DNA of 64,000 nt from CBDHHC01 sp050633205 (lineage in GTDB: Bacteria > Pseudomonadota > Alphaproteobacteria > Rhizobiales > CBDHHC01), in NCBI GenBank assembly GCA_050633205.1, contig JBOEGA010000020.1:1-64000 (forward strand), read 5' to 3'. Shown here piece by piece: positions 50,703 to 57,980 of the stretch; within the stretch, counting starts at the first letter, position 1; the number at the start of each line of letters is the position of its first letter. A program made the position numbers and the translations under genes. A model generated the notes under the pieces. The model searched no databases. It was not told where the DNA came from and worked only from the letters and a program-made list of their open reading frames with translations.

Positions 50703-51305
50703 ATGAAAAGATTTGCATTGCTGGCAGTTATAAGTATTTGCTTTCTTCTTGGAGCAGCTATCGCCTGGTTAATTCACGCCCCACATATATCCAGGCCCTT
50801 GATACAGCAGAATGCAGAAGTAAAGATTGGAGGCTCTTTCAGTCTTGTTAACCATAAAGGCGAAAAGGTCACCGATAAAAACTATCAGGGCAAACTCAAA
50901 CTGGTTTATTTTTGTTATACGAGAAGCACGGATATCTGCCCTGCCGGAATGCAGACCATATCTGCCGTTCTTGAGAGAATTCAGAAAACTGACCGGAAAA
51001 TAGCTGCACTCCTTATCACATATGAGCCGGAATATGATACACCCGAAAGGCTCGCATCCTACCTTTCAGCCTACCATCCTCAAATCACCGGCCTGACCGG
51101 CACCGGAGACCGGATAACAGACGCCATCAAACGCTTTAAAGTGCATTATTCCAGAAAGCCTGCACCTCCCGGCAGCAAGTCTTCATATATCGTAAGCCAT
51201 TCAACTTACATGTATTTAATGGATGCCAATGGGAAATATTTAGAACATTTTTACCATGGAACGCCGGTCGAAAGAATAGAAGAAACTATTCTTAAGTACT
51301 TATAG
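50703..51305 (+). CDS. senC: SenC/PrrC (Sco1-like) protein lacking the first metal cysteine
   Basis: 200 residues: an N-terminal membrane anchor (5-24) and a thioredoxin-like Sco domain. The family motif C-P-D-V-C-P reads S-T-D-I-C-P (Ser75, Cys79), so the first copper-binding Cys is missing; a different Cys lies four residues earlier at 71. The distal His is kept (V-S-H-S-T, His166), as is D-T-P-E-R-L. Sco proteins deliver copper to cytochrome oxidase and may act as thiol reductases. Divergent from regB as in the classical regB-senC-regA locus. Start 50703 has GGGGTG just upstream; a start 14 codons earlier is possible. Confidence 0.85.
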   Translation: MKRFALLAVISICFLLGAAIAWLIHAPHISRPLIQQNAEVKIGGSFSLVNHKGEKVTDKNYQGKLKLVYFCYTRSTDICPAGMQTISAVLERIQKTDRKIAALLITYEPEYDTPERLASYLSAYHPQITGLTGTGDRITDAIKRFKVHYSRKPAPPGSKSSYIVSHSTYMYLMDANGKYLEHFYHGTPVERIEETILKYL

Positions 51306-51463
51306 TTTATTGTTATAAAGTAAGCGGAGAAAATCAGGTAAAACCTGAGGTCGGCATACAATAAAATAATAACTACCGGGCGTCATTGGCCTTTATAACA
51401 ATAAATATAGCTAAAGGCCTCAAACAGAACTGCATTTATCATGCAGAGATACAGGGGGCAGTA

Positions 51464-52753
51464 ATGCTTTACCTTTGGTACGAAATGAGCCGCGCAGCAT
51501 TAAAACCTGCAAGAATGGCAGCAGATTCCTATAAGCATATTCTGAACAATCCATTTAATCCTCTCTTCCACACACCGATTGGCAAAAGCACAGCAGCAGC
51601 TTTTGAAGTATTTGAGCGGACAACCAGAAGATATGCAAAACCTGAATTTGGTATCGAGAGCGTAAAAGTCGATGGCCGAAAGGTAAATATTACCGAAGAA
51701 ATCATCTGGAAAAAATCTTTCTGCCAGCTTCTGCACTTTAAAAAGGAAGTCGGGAAGAAAAAGGTAAAAGATAAATCCCGCCTTCTGATTGTTGCTCCGA
51801 TGTCTGGCCATTATGCGACACTGCTTCGTGGCACCGTGGAAGATCTGCTTCCCTACCATGATGTATATATCACTGACTGGCAGGATGCCCGGAATGTTCC
51901 ACTTTATAAGGGCGGCTTTGACCTGAACAGCTACATCGCTTACGTAATAGAGATGCTGGAACTGTTCGATGGCGATGTTCATGTTCTTGCAGTATGCCAG
52001 CCTGCAGTTCCGGTTCTCGCGGCCGTCTCCTTAATGGAAGCAGTAAAAAATCCCTGTGTTCCCTACTCTATGACAATGATGGGTGGTCCCATTGATACGC
52101 GGATCAATCAGACAGCAGTAAACCTTCTGGCAGAAGAGAAGGGAATAGCATGGTTTGAAAAAAACGTTATAACCCATGTTCCCTGGCCAAATACCGGAGT
52201 AGGTCGAAATGTTTATCCGGGGTTTCTGCAGTTATCCGGCTTTATGACCATGAACCTGGACAGGCATGTCACAGCACATAAAGATCTGTTCTGGCACCTT
52301 GTAGAAGGTGATGGGGACTCTGCTGACAAACACAGAACCTTCTATGATGAATATCTCGCAGTAATGGATCTCACAGCAGAATTCTACCTGCAGACAGTAG
52401 ATAATGTCTTCGTCCGGCATAGTCTGCCAAATGGGCGCATGAGATGTGGAACTTCGCCAATAGAACCACAGGCAATCGAACGTGTAGCACTTCTCACGAT
52501 TGAAGGTGAAAAAGACGATATCAGTGGTCTGGGCCAGACAGAAGCAGCACACAAATTATGTAAAAACCTGCCGCAAAATCTGAAGAAACATTATGTTCAG
52601 CCCGGTGTCGGTCATTACGGTATTTTTAACGGCTCAAGGTATCGCGAGGAAATCGTCCCTATGATGACAAAATTCATCTATGAAAATCAGGGCGATAAAA
52701 AAGCCTCAACATATAAATGGCGCCCCATTGAGCCAATCAAACTGCCAAAATAG
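51464..52753 (+). CDS. phaZ: Intracellular polyhydroxyalkanoate depolymerase
   Basis: 429 residues in the alpha/beta-hydrolase PhaZ family: M-L-Y-L-W-Y-E at the N-terminus, A-P-M-S-G-H-Y-A-T-L-L-R-G-T near 111, T-D-W-Q-D-A-R-N-V-P near 137, the cysteine lipase box V-C-Q-P with nucleophile Cys178, and the catalytic His in G-V-G-H-Y-G-I-F. It mobilises stored PHB. Start 51464 follows AGGGGGCAG; the frame extends 26 codons further but without a site and without family similarity. No pha synthase genes nearby. Confidence 0.93.
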   Translation: MLYLWYEMSRAALKPARMAADSYKHILNNPFNPLFHTPIGKSTAAAFEVFERTTRRYAKPEFGIESVKVDGRKVNITEEIIWKKSFCQLLHFKKEVGKKKVKDKSRLLIVAPMSGHYATLLRGTVEDLLPYHDVYITDWQDARNVPLYKGGFDLNSYIAYVIEMLELFDGDVHVLAVCQPAVPVLAAVSLMEAVKNPCVPYSMTMMGGPIDTRINQTAVNLLAEEKGIAWFEKNVITHVPWPNTGVGRNVYPGFLQLSGFMTMNLDRHVTAHKDLFWHLVEGDGDSADKHRTFYDEYLAVMDLTAEFYLQTVDNVFVRHSLPNGRMRCGTSPIEPQAIERVALLTIEGEKDDISGLGQTEAAHKLCKNLPQNLKKHYVQPGVGHYGIFNGSRYREEIVPMMTKFIYENQGDKKASTYKWRPIEPIKLPK

Positions 52754-52772
52754 AAATGACTGTTTTTTGTTG

Positions 52773-52839
52773 CCGTGACCATGTAAAATAGATGCGATTC
52801 TTCAGAGAATGAAGCACAGCATCGTAAATATGGTCACGG
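52773..52839. repeat. Nested inverted-repeat element between phaZ and the metallopeptidase gene
   Basis: Three nested perfect stems: CCGTGACCAT (52773-52782) with ATGGTCACGG (52830-52839), GATGC (52791-52795) with GCATC (52819-52823), and ATTCT/AGAAT with loop TCAG (52797-52810). It ends nine bases before a TTG start codon. May act as terminator, RNA element or mobile repeat. Confidence 0.5.
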
Positions 52840-52848
52840 TAGAATAAA

Positions 52849-53604
52849 TTGGCGCGATCCCGGCAAAATACGGTTCCCCTTGATGAGAACTTCTTTGTAG
52901 ACGGCATTGAAGCACCTGTTCGTATGAAAAGGAATAGCCGTGCCAGGCGCTTTATATTGCGCATCAATGAAAGCCGCAGAGAAGTAAATCTGACCATCCC
53001 CGAACAATCCAGTGAAAAAGCAGCTCTTGATTTCCTGAACCGCAATCACGAATGGGTCAAAAGCCGCCTTGAAAAGCTCCCGGCCTGTACTCCTTTTCAG
53101 GAAGGGGCAGTCATTCCATTGCGCGGCATATCTTACCAGATCCATTTCGTAGAAAAAAACAGCGATAACAGGATAGTCAGAGTATACCGGAGCTTTGTTG
53201 CAGATGAGATGCCAAAGCTCTTCGTTGCAGGTCTGAAAGACCATGCCCCCAGACGTCTGAAGGACTGGTTAAAAAAACAGGCACGCATTGACCTGAAAAA
53301 GCAGGTGGATTACCACGCAGCACGGCTGGCCCTTACACCAAAACGCTTGACTGTACGGGATCAGAAAAGCCGCTGGGGTTCCTGCTCCAGTACTGGTGCG
53401 CTGGCCTTTTCATGGCGGCTGATCCTTGCACCTGAAAAAGTTCTCGACTATGTGGCTGCTCATGAAGTCGCTCACCTGCAGGAAATGAATCATGGTCCTG
53501 ACTTCTGGAAGCTCGTAAAACGGACCATGCCTGACTATGAACGGGCTCAGGAATGGCTTAGAGAACATGGCGCTGGGTTACATCGCTATGGAACAGATCT
53601 GTAA
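52849..53604 (+). CDS. YgjP-type (DUF45) zinc metallopeptidase-like protein
   Basis: 251 residues matching the M48-related YgjP/DUF45 family: R-A-R-R-F-I-L-R-I near 33, L-P-K/T-P-K-R-L-T-V-R-D-Q-K-S-R-W-G-S-C-S near 160 (descriptive), and the zinc motif H-E-V-A-H near 204 with H-x-x-x-F-W. Cytoplasmic, role unknown. A stop codon lies six bases upstream in frame, so the TTG at 52849 is the first possible start. It has no ribosome-binding site because the nested hairpin ends there. An ATG at 52924 is the alternative but would cut family-conserved sequence. Confidence 0.85.
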   Translation: MARSRQNTVPLDENFFVDGIEAPVRMKRNSRARRFILRINESRREVNLTIPEQSSEKAALDFLNRNHEWVKSRLEKLPACTPFQEGAVIPLRGISYQIHFVEKNSDNRIVRVYRSFVADEMPKLFVAGLKDHAPRRLKDWLKKQARIDLKKQVDYHAARLALTPKRLTVRDQKSRWGSCSSTGALAFSWRLILAPEKVLDYVAAHEVAHLQEMNHGPDFWKLVKRTMPDYERAQEWLREHGAGLHRYGTDL

Positions 53605-53607
53605 CAA

Positions 53608-54450
53608 TTATGAGCTGATTATCTCTGGCTCATCAAGAACCTGCCTTAACCAGTCAGTAAAATTCTCCATCGGCGCCGGTTGGGATTGTGCCCTGTAAAT
53701 TGCTGTCACTCTCGCCTGTGCCTCAAGTCTGCGAATTGTCTCCAGCACTTCAGGAAATTCCTTTGCTTTTGTAAGTGAAATCGAAAATGCAGGTTGCCTG
53801 GGATTCGCCCGGCCAGTTTCTATAGCTTTATTGACACGCTTACTGCATCGGCAATTATTATCAGAATTGGCAATCCCGCAATTTGCAATCATAAAATCTG
53901 TGATCTTTTCTCTGGCCCTGGAAAGCCTCTTGCGGAAAGTACTGTTGCTGCATTCCATAACAGCCGCCGCTTCATTATGGTCAAGCTCAAATATTTCGCC
54001 AAGTGTATAGGCCATACGGGCATCATCATCGAGACATTGAAGCATCGCTAGAGTACATCCGATGCGAACCTCTTCCTCCATCAGAATTTTGTCAGGCCCC
54101 TCATATTCCTCTTCCGCAAGCCCGTCAGCGAGGTCCAGTGAAAATTCATCAAACGTCATATGGTCTGGTTTTTGGCGTCTTTTGATATCTCTCAGGTAAT
54201 TGCTGGCTATGGAGTATACCCACGTCAAAAAACGGCTGTTCCCCTCAAAACTGCTCAGGTGCGTAATAACTTTCATCAGAATTTCCTGTGTGGCATCCTC
54301 CGCATCTGTAGGGCACAGGAGAAAACGCTGGGAGATTTTGAATATAGCCGGGTGAATATGTTTGATCAGGTTTTCCAGTGCGGCACGGTCCCCCGAAAGG
54401 GCAAGTGCCGCCAGTTCCGCTTCATAATCCTGAGTACTGGTGGCAGCCAT
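53608..54450 (-). CDS. Sigma-70 family factor with C-terminal extension
   Basis: 280 residues: regions 2 (I-F-K-I-S-Q-R-F-L, D-A-E-D-A-T-Q-E-I-L-M-K-V, T-W-V-Y-S-I-A-S-N-Y) and 4 (M-A-Y-T-L-G-E-I-F-E-L-D-H-N-E-A-A-A-V-M, F-R-K-R-L-S-R-A-R) in the first 185 residues. Then comes an added ~95 residues with a Cys cluster (C-G-I-A-N-S-D-N-N-C-R-C) and helices. Extended ECF factors use the extra domain for regulation in place of an anti-sigma factor (family knowledge). The three cysteines could bind metal (inference). It follows an SRPBCC gene by three bases. Confidence 0.88.
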   Translation of the reverse strand: MAATSTQDYEAELAALALSGDRAALENLIKHIHPAIFKISQRFLLCPTDAEDATQEILMKVITHLSSFEGNSRFLTWVYSIASNYLRDIKRRQKPDHMTFDEFSLDLADGLAEEEYEGPDKILMEEEVRIGCTLAMLQCLDDDARMAYTLGEIFELDHNEAAAVMECSNSTFRKRLSRAREKITDFMIANCGIANSDNNCRCSKRVNKAIETGRANPRQPAFSISLTKAKEFPEVLETIRRLEAQARVTAIYRAQSQPAPMENFTDWLRQVLDEPEIISS

Positions 54451-54453
54451 ATT

Positions 54454-54855
54454 TTATCCCTCCAGTATTGTTTTTAGTTTCACCAGTTCTTTCTCCAGAA
54501 TACCGGACTGCTCAGCCAGAGCTCCTTCCAGCTCTTCAAGAGCAACAGGTGGTGGTGTCAGGATAAAACTGTATGCGCAACTCTGATCATCCAGAGGGAT
54601 CAGTCTGGAATGAGCTTTGCCAACGTCGCCGTTTGGAAAAGTCATAATAGTATCAATAATACCTGTCCTGGGGTCCAGAATATTTTCCAGCTTTACAGGA
54701 ACTTCTCCTGCTCCGGTCCTCATCAGGGCTTCGCCATTATCTTTAACTTCCGCAAAGGCGTTCGTCCATTCAGGTAGTTTGCTATTGTCACTCAGATAAT
54801 CAAAAGCTTTCTTATAGGGAACAGCCAATGCAATATTTTTAACCTCAAACAACAT
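54454..54855 (-). CDS. SRPBCC-like (START/Bet v1-fold) protein
   Basis: 133 residues: V-P-Y-K-K-A-F-D-Y-L-S-D near 13, L-P-E-W-T-N-A-F near 27, a beta-sheet with F-P-N-G-D-V-G-K-A, and a long closing helix, the outline of the polyketide-cyclase/START-like fold. It binds a hydrophobic ligand; identity unknown. First gene of a two-gene operon with the extended sigma factor, so it may be the sensor or a target of that factor. Confidence 0.75.
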   Translation of the reverse strand: MLFEVKNIALAVPYKKAFDYLSDNSKLPEWTNAFAEVKDNGEALMRTGAGEVPVKLENILDPRTGIIDTIMTFPNGDVGKAHSRLIPLDDQSCAYSFILTPPPVALEELEGALAEQSGILEKELVKLKTILEG

Positions 54856-54923
54856 GTTTACTCCAATCTTTTCCAGGTTACATGTTGTTAGACGTATCTA
54901 TGATGTCAGGTGTGACCGATAAT

Positions 54924-55310
54924 TTAATTAAACTTTAAGGCCATCTGCATATGCCCTGCCGTGTCATAAAGATTTTTACACGGAGCAGCCCAGGCAGTGC
55001 AGTTCACCATGCGTGTACCTCTGATTTTTCTACAACGCATGATTTTCCTGGAAGCATTGCTCCAGAAATTATAATCATCACCATATTTGGAAACTTTTTT
55101 CGTCCACACAGAAACAGCACTCATTTCTGCCAGCGTTAATGTATCTCTGACAAAGCCACCAGCTCTCAATGTTGGCTTGCACTGCTTGTTAAATCCTGAC
55201 ATTTGAAAATAATGCGCAGGAAGATTCTTGGTAAAAGCCACGACTGCCAATAGTGCAAAGGCAGGCAGCAATACCAGGCTGAGAGAACTCAGGGAATTAT
55301 TTTTGCTCAT
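54924..55310 (-). CDS. Uncharacterised exported four-cysteine protein (copy 1)
   Basis: 128 residues: an N-terminal hydrophobic segment (about 8-26) that is a signal or anchor, then a domain shared with the gene at 55460-55861. Shared pattern: C...A-G-G-F-V, A-E-M-S-A-V, W-T-K-K-V-S, Y-N-F-W-S-N-A-S, C-R-K-I-R-G-T-x3-N-C-T-A-x4-P-C-K. Cys spacing C-x10-C-x6-C is identical. Four cysteines suggest two disulfides in the periplasm or outside. No known family recognised. Confidence 0.8.
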   Translation of the reverse strand: MSKNNSLSSLSLVLLPAFALLAVVAFTKNLPAHYFQMSGFNKQCKPTLRAGGFVRDTLTLAEMSAVSVWTKKVSKYGDDYNFWSNASRKIMRCRKIRGTRMVNCTAWAAPCKNLYDTAGHMQMALKFN

Positions 55311-55459
55311 GTTTCACTCGTAAATGCTCTTAGGCGATCTTCCATTATGCATAAAATAGGAAGCGGGTGTAAAAATCCCCGGGGCGCAGTTTATACTTTA
55401 TGAAGGGCCAGCATCGCATTGGCTGTAAAATTGAGATAAATTCATGCTTAAAAAGTCCT

Positions 55460-55861
55460 TTATTTTAATCCGGCCATCTGCATTGCAGGTGCCTTTCCAT
55501 GAAGGATCTTGCATGGTTTCCCAATAGCTGTGCAATTATACATTACAGTGCCGCGTATTTTCCGGCAGCGAATGCTTTTAAAACTGGCATTTGTCCAGAA
55601 ATTATAATCCTGACCATGAGCAGACACCTTGCGGGCCCATGAAACGACAGCGCTCATTTCTGCCATGCTGCGGGAACTTTTGGCAAAGCCACCGGCATGA
55701 GTTAGCTTTTTGCAAAGTTTGGGTGTATTAGCTCGCTCTACAGCAGCTGCATGAGCTTCCCAGAACTTGGAACCGGCAACAAAAACAAGTAAGGAAACCG
55801 GGGCAAACATGCACAAAGCCATGAACCATACGGTTTTATTTTTGCGAAATGACTGTCTCAT
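55460..55861 (-). CDS. Uncharacterised exported four-cysteine protein (copy 2)
   Basis: 133 residues with an N-terminal membrane/signal segment (about 11-30) and the same domain as copy 1: C-K-K-L-T-H-A-G-G-F, A-E-M-S-A-V-V-S-W, D-Y-N-F-W-T-N-A-S, C-R-K-I-R-G-T, C-T-A, P-C-K. The core is highly alike while the N-termini differ, typical of an old tandem duplication of secreted proteins. It lies between copy 1 and the curlin-like gene on the same strand, with 149- and 246-nt spacers. Function unknown; a role around the amyloid-like protein is possible from position alone. Confidence 0.8.
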   Translation of the reverse strand: MRQSFRKNKTVWFMALCMFAPVSLLVFVAGSKFWEAHAAAVERANTPKLCKKLTHAGGFAKSSRSMAEMSAVVSWARKVSAHGQDYNFWTNASFKSIRCRKIRGTVMYNCTAIGKPCKILHGKAPAMQMAGLK

Positions 55862-56070
55862 GCTCTTACCCTACAACATGATGACTTTCCTTGCTTGGAT
55901 TCCGGCTTTTAGATTTATTAGATTAAAAATGTAGAAAATAAAATTTGTTGCAAATTTTACTAAAATTTTCGAAAAATCTCCTGCTTTCCTTGCTGCGCCT
56001 CATTCTCTGCGACAATGGCTCATAACAGGGTGTTTGATTTTGAAACACCTCCCCCGGAAAAAATGAAAAA

Positions 56071-56099
56071 TCCCGGCGCAAACACTGTATACGCCGGGA
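56071..56099 (-). terminator. Intrinsic terminator of the curlin-like gene
   Basis: TCCCGGCG / CGCCGGGA, 8-bp perfect stem, 13-nt loop, followed on the minus strand by TTTTTCATTTTTT. Nine bases beyond the stop codon. Confidence 0.85.
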
Positions 56100-56107
56100 C
56101 CTGTTTT

Positions 56108-57640
56108 TTAGTTCTGGGTCAAAGTAACAACGCTGCCGCCAGTCTGATTAATGACGGAATTATTCAGATTTCCTGTTCCACCCTGCGTAATAACAGCAAC
56201 ATTGTTATCATTATCCTGGGTAATTACGGAGTTATTGAAATTGTTGTCACCTGATTGCAGAACATTCGCTACATTCAAGGAGCCAAACTGTGTAATATCG
56301 CTGGATTGAGTATTACTAAAGCCAGTTTGTTCAACATTAGCCTGATTATTCGCCCCATCTTGTTGTATGACGGAAATATTGATCCCATTTTCACTATCCT
56401 GCACTACGATACTCTCGTTATCGAGACCAGTTTGCCCAATATAGGAATCATTTGTGTTGGCAAGACCATTTTGGGTAATATTGGCAATATTAACATCTCC
56501 ATCCTGCGAAAGACTGGAAGTATTTATGCCAGCATCAGCTGATTGCTGGATAGCTGCCTGATTATCAAATCCGTTAATAAAGGCAGATGAGGTATTGAAG
56601 GCCCCTGTCCCTGTTTGAGCAACTGCTGTTGTATTACCTGTTCCAAGCTGTATGGATAGAGAAGTGTTGGAAGTTGAATCTCCATCCTGAACAATAATGG
56701 CGGCATTTGCGCTACCAGCCTGACTGATTTCAGAATCGTTTGTGCTGCCAATACCAGACTGAACCGTGTCTGCGATGTGACCATCTCCTGTTTGTGTAGT
56801 GCGGGAGATATTATTGTTACCAGTACCGTCCTGTGTCACCGTAGCGCTTTGCGCGATACCATCCTGCGTAACCTCAGCATCAGAAGAAGTGTTGTCACCT
56901 GTTTGCAGAATAGTTGCTACACTGGCCTCTCCTGTTTGATCAACAGTTATAGCATTCAGATTATTAAGCCCTTCCTGAGCAACAATTGCAGTCTGCGCAT
57001 TACCATCCTGAGAAATAGCCGCTACATTATTGTTAAACGTTCCATTTTGTGAAACATCAACCGTATTATCATCTCCATTTTGATCCACTGTTGCATCATT
57101 GGTATTTGCTTCCCCATTCTGATTTATAATTGCAACATTTTGTGCACCGAACTGAGAAACAGCTGAAGTGTTTGTATTACCAGTTACACCCAGGCTATCC
57201 TGCAAAACAACAGCACTGTTATTATCGCCATCCTGTATGATAGATGATGTGTTAACAGCATTGTCTGTAGCATTCTGCAATACAGTGGCATCATTATTTC
57301 CACCCAGAGTTGCCTGGGTAATACTTGAAGTGTTACTGGATGTATCTGAGGAACCAATCTGATCTACAGTAGCGCTGTTAAAACCGCCATCAGTACTTTG
57401 GGTAACAGTAGAATCATTCAGCCCCCCATTAGCCTGTTGATTGATAATGGCATCACCTGTACCCGCACCAATCTGGTCAATTGTAGAATTATTTACTGAA
57501 GTAATATTGCCGCCAAGGTCCTGGTTGATCGTGGCGGTATTTACTCCGGCACTGTTAACAACTGAATTATTATCTGCAAATGCAGGAGTGGAGAATGCAA
57601 TAAGAGCGATTGCTGTAGTAGCAAGCAAGTGACGTTTCAT
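56108..57640 (-). CDS. Curlin-like repeat protein, candidate functional amyloid
   Basis: 510 residues: signal peptide about 1-22 (P-A-F-A), then roughly 480 residues made only of short repeats of the type N-x5-Q-x-G-x2-N-x5-Q, rich in N, Q, S, T, D and without cysteine or long hydrophobic runs. This is the CsgA/CsgB curlin pattern, in which alternating inward Q/N stack into a beta-solenoid amyloid. It is three to four times CsgA length. No csgG, csgE, csgF or csgC lies in the window, so secretion would need genes elsewhere. Own terminator; three dyads in the promoter region. Confidence 0.85.
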   Translation of the reverse strand: MKRHLLATTAIALIAFSTPAFADNNSVVNSAGVNTATINQDLGGNITSVNNSTIDQIGAGTGDAIINQQANGGLNDSTVTQSTDGGFNSATVDQIGSSDTSSNTSSITQATLGGNNDATVLQNATDNAVNTSSIIQDGDNNSAVVLQDSLGVTGNTNTSAVSQFGAQNVAIINQNGEANTNDATVDQNGDDNTVDVSQNGTFNNNVAAISQDGNAQTAIVAQEGLNNLNAITVDQTGEASVATILQTGDNTSSDAEVTQDGIAQSATVTQDGTGNNNISRTTQTGDGHIADTVQSGIGSTNDSEISQAGSANAAIIVQDGDSTSNTSLSIQLGTGNTTAVAQTGTGAFNTSSAFINGFDNQAAIQQSADAGINTSSLSQDGDVNIANITQNGLANTNDSYIGQTGLDNESIVVQDSENGINISVIQQDGANNQANVEQTGFSNTQSSDITQFGSLNVANVLQSGDNNFNNSVITQDNDNNVAVITQGGTGNLNNSVINQTGGSVVTLTQN

Positions 57641-57665
57641 ATTTTTAATAACCTATACTATTATT

Positions 57666-57761
57666 GGATCATCATGATCCATACTCACGGTTTGAAAATG
57701 TTCCACAGGAACAACTGAATGCAGGCCAAGCGGTATCGTTATGCAATTTTATTAAATTGCA
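57666..57761 (-). promoter_or_regulatory. Three perfect dyads upstream of the curlin-like gene
   Basis: GGATCAT-C-ATGATCC (57666-57680), TGTTCC-ACA-GGAACA (57699-57713) and TGCAATTT-TATT-AAATTGCA (57742-57761), at 26, 59 and 102 nt upstream of the ATG. Different sequences suggest sites for different regulators. Confidence 0.5.
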
Positions 57762-57940
57762 CATGTATCAATATCATCCCACTCCGGAATTGGAATAAAA
57801 CTGGTGAAATGCCCGACAGCGAGTGCAACCTAGCCGCAAATATTTAAGCCGTATTTAATGGGGAGAGAAAATAGGAAAGAAAAATTGCATTTTAAAATTT
57901 GAATGAGATTCAAAATAAATGCGTATGCAATTAGCACATA

Positions 57941-57967
57941 TCGAAACAGGTTGTAAACCTGTTTCGA
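57941..57967. terminator. Perfect 12-bp hairpin after serA
   Basis: TCGAAACAGGTT / AACCTGTTTCGA with a 3-nt loop, 13 nt beyond the serA stop. No T-tract follows. Confidence 0.65.
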
Positions 57968-57980
57968 CAAAACCTTAAGA

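Larger units (their letters stand above)
57641..57980. other. Intergenic region upstream of the curlin-like gene, 340 nt
   Basis: Promoter region of the curlin-like gene and 3' end of serA. Contains three perfect dyads (57666-57680, 57699-57713, 57742-57761) and the serA hairpin. No coding frame. Confidence 0.55.
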
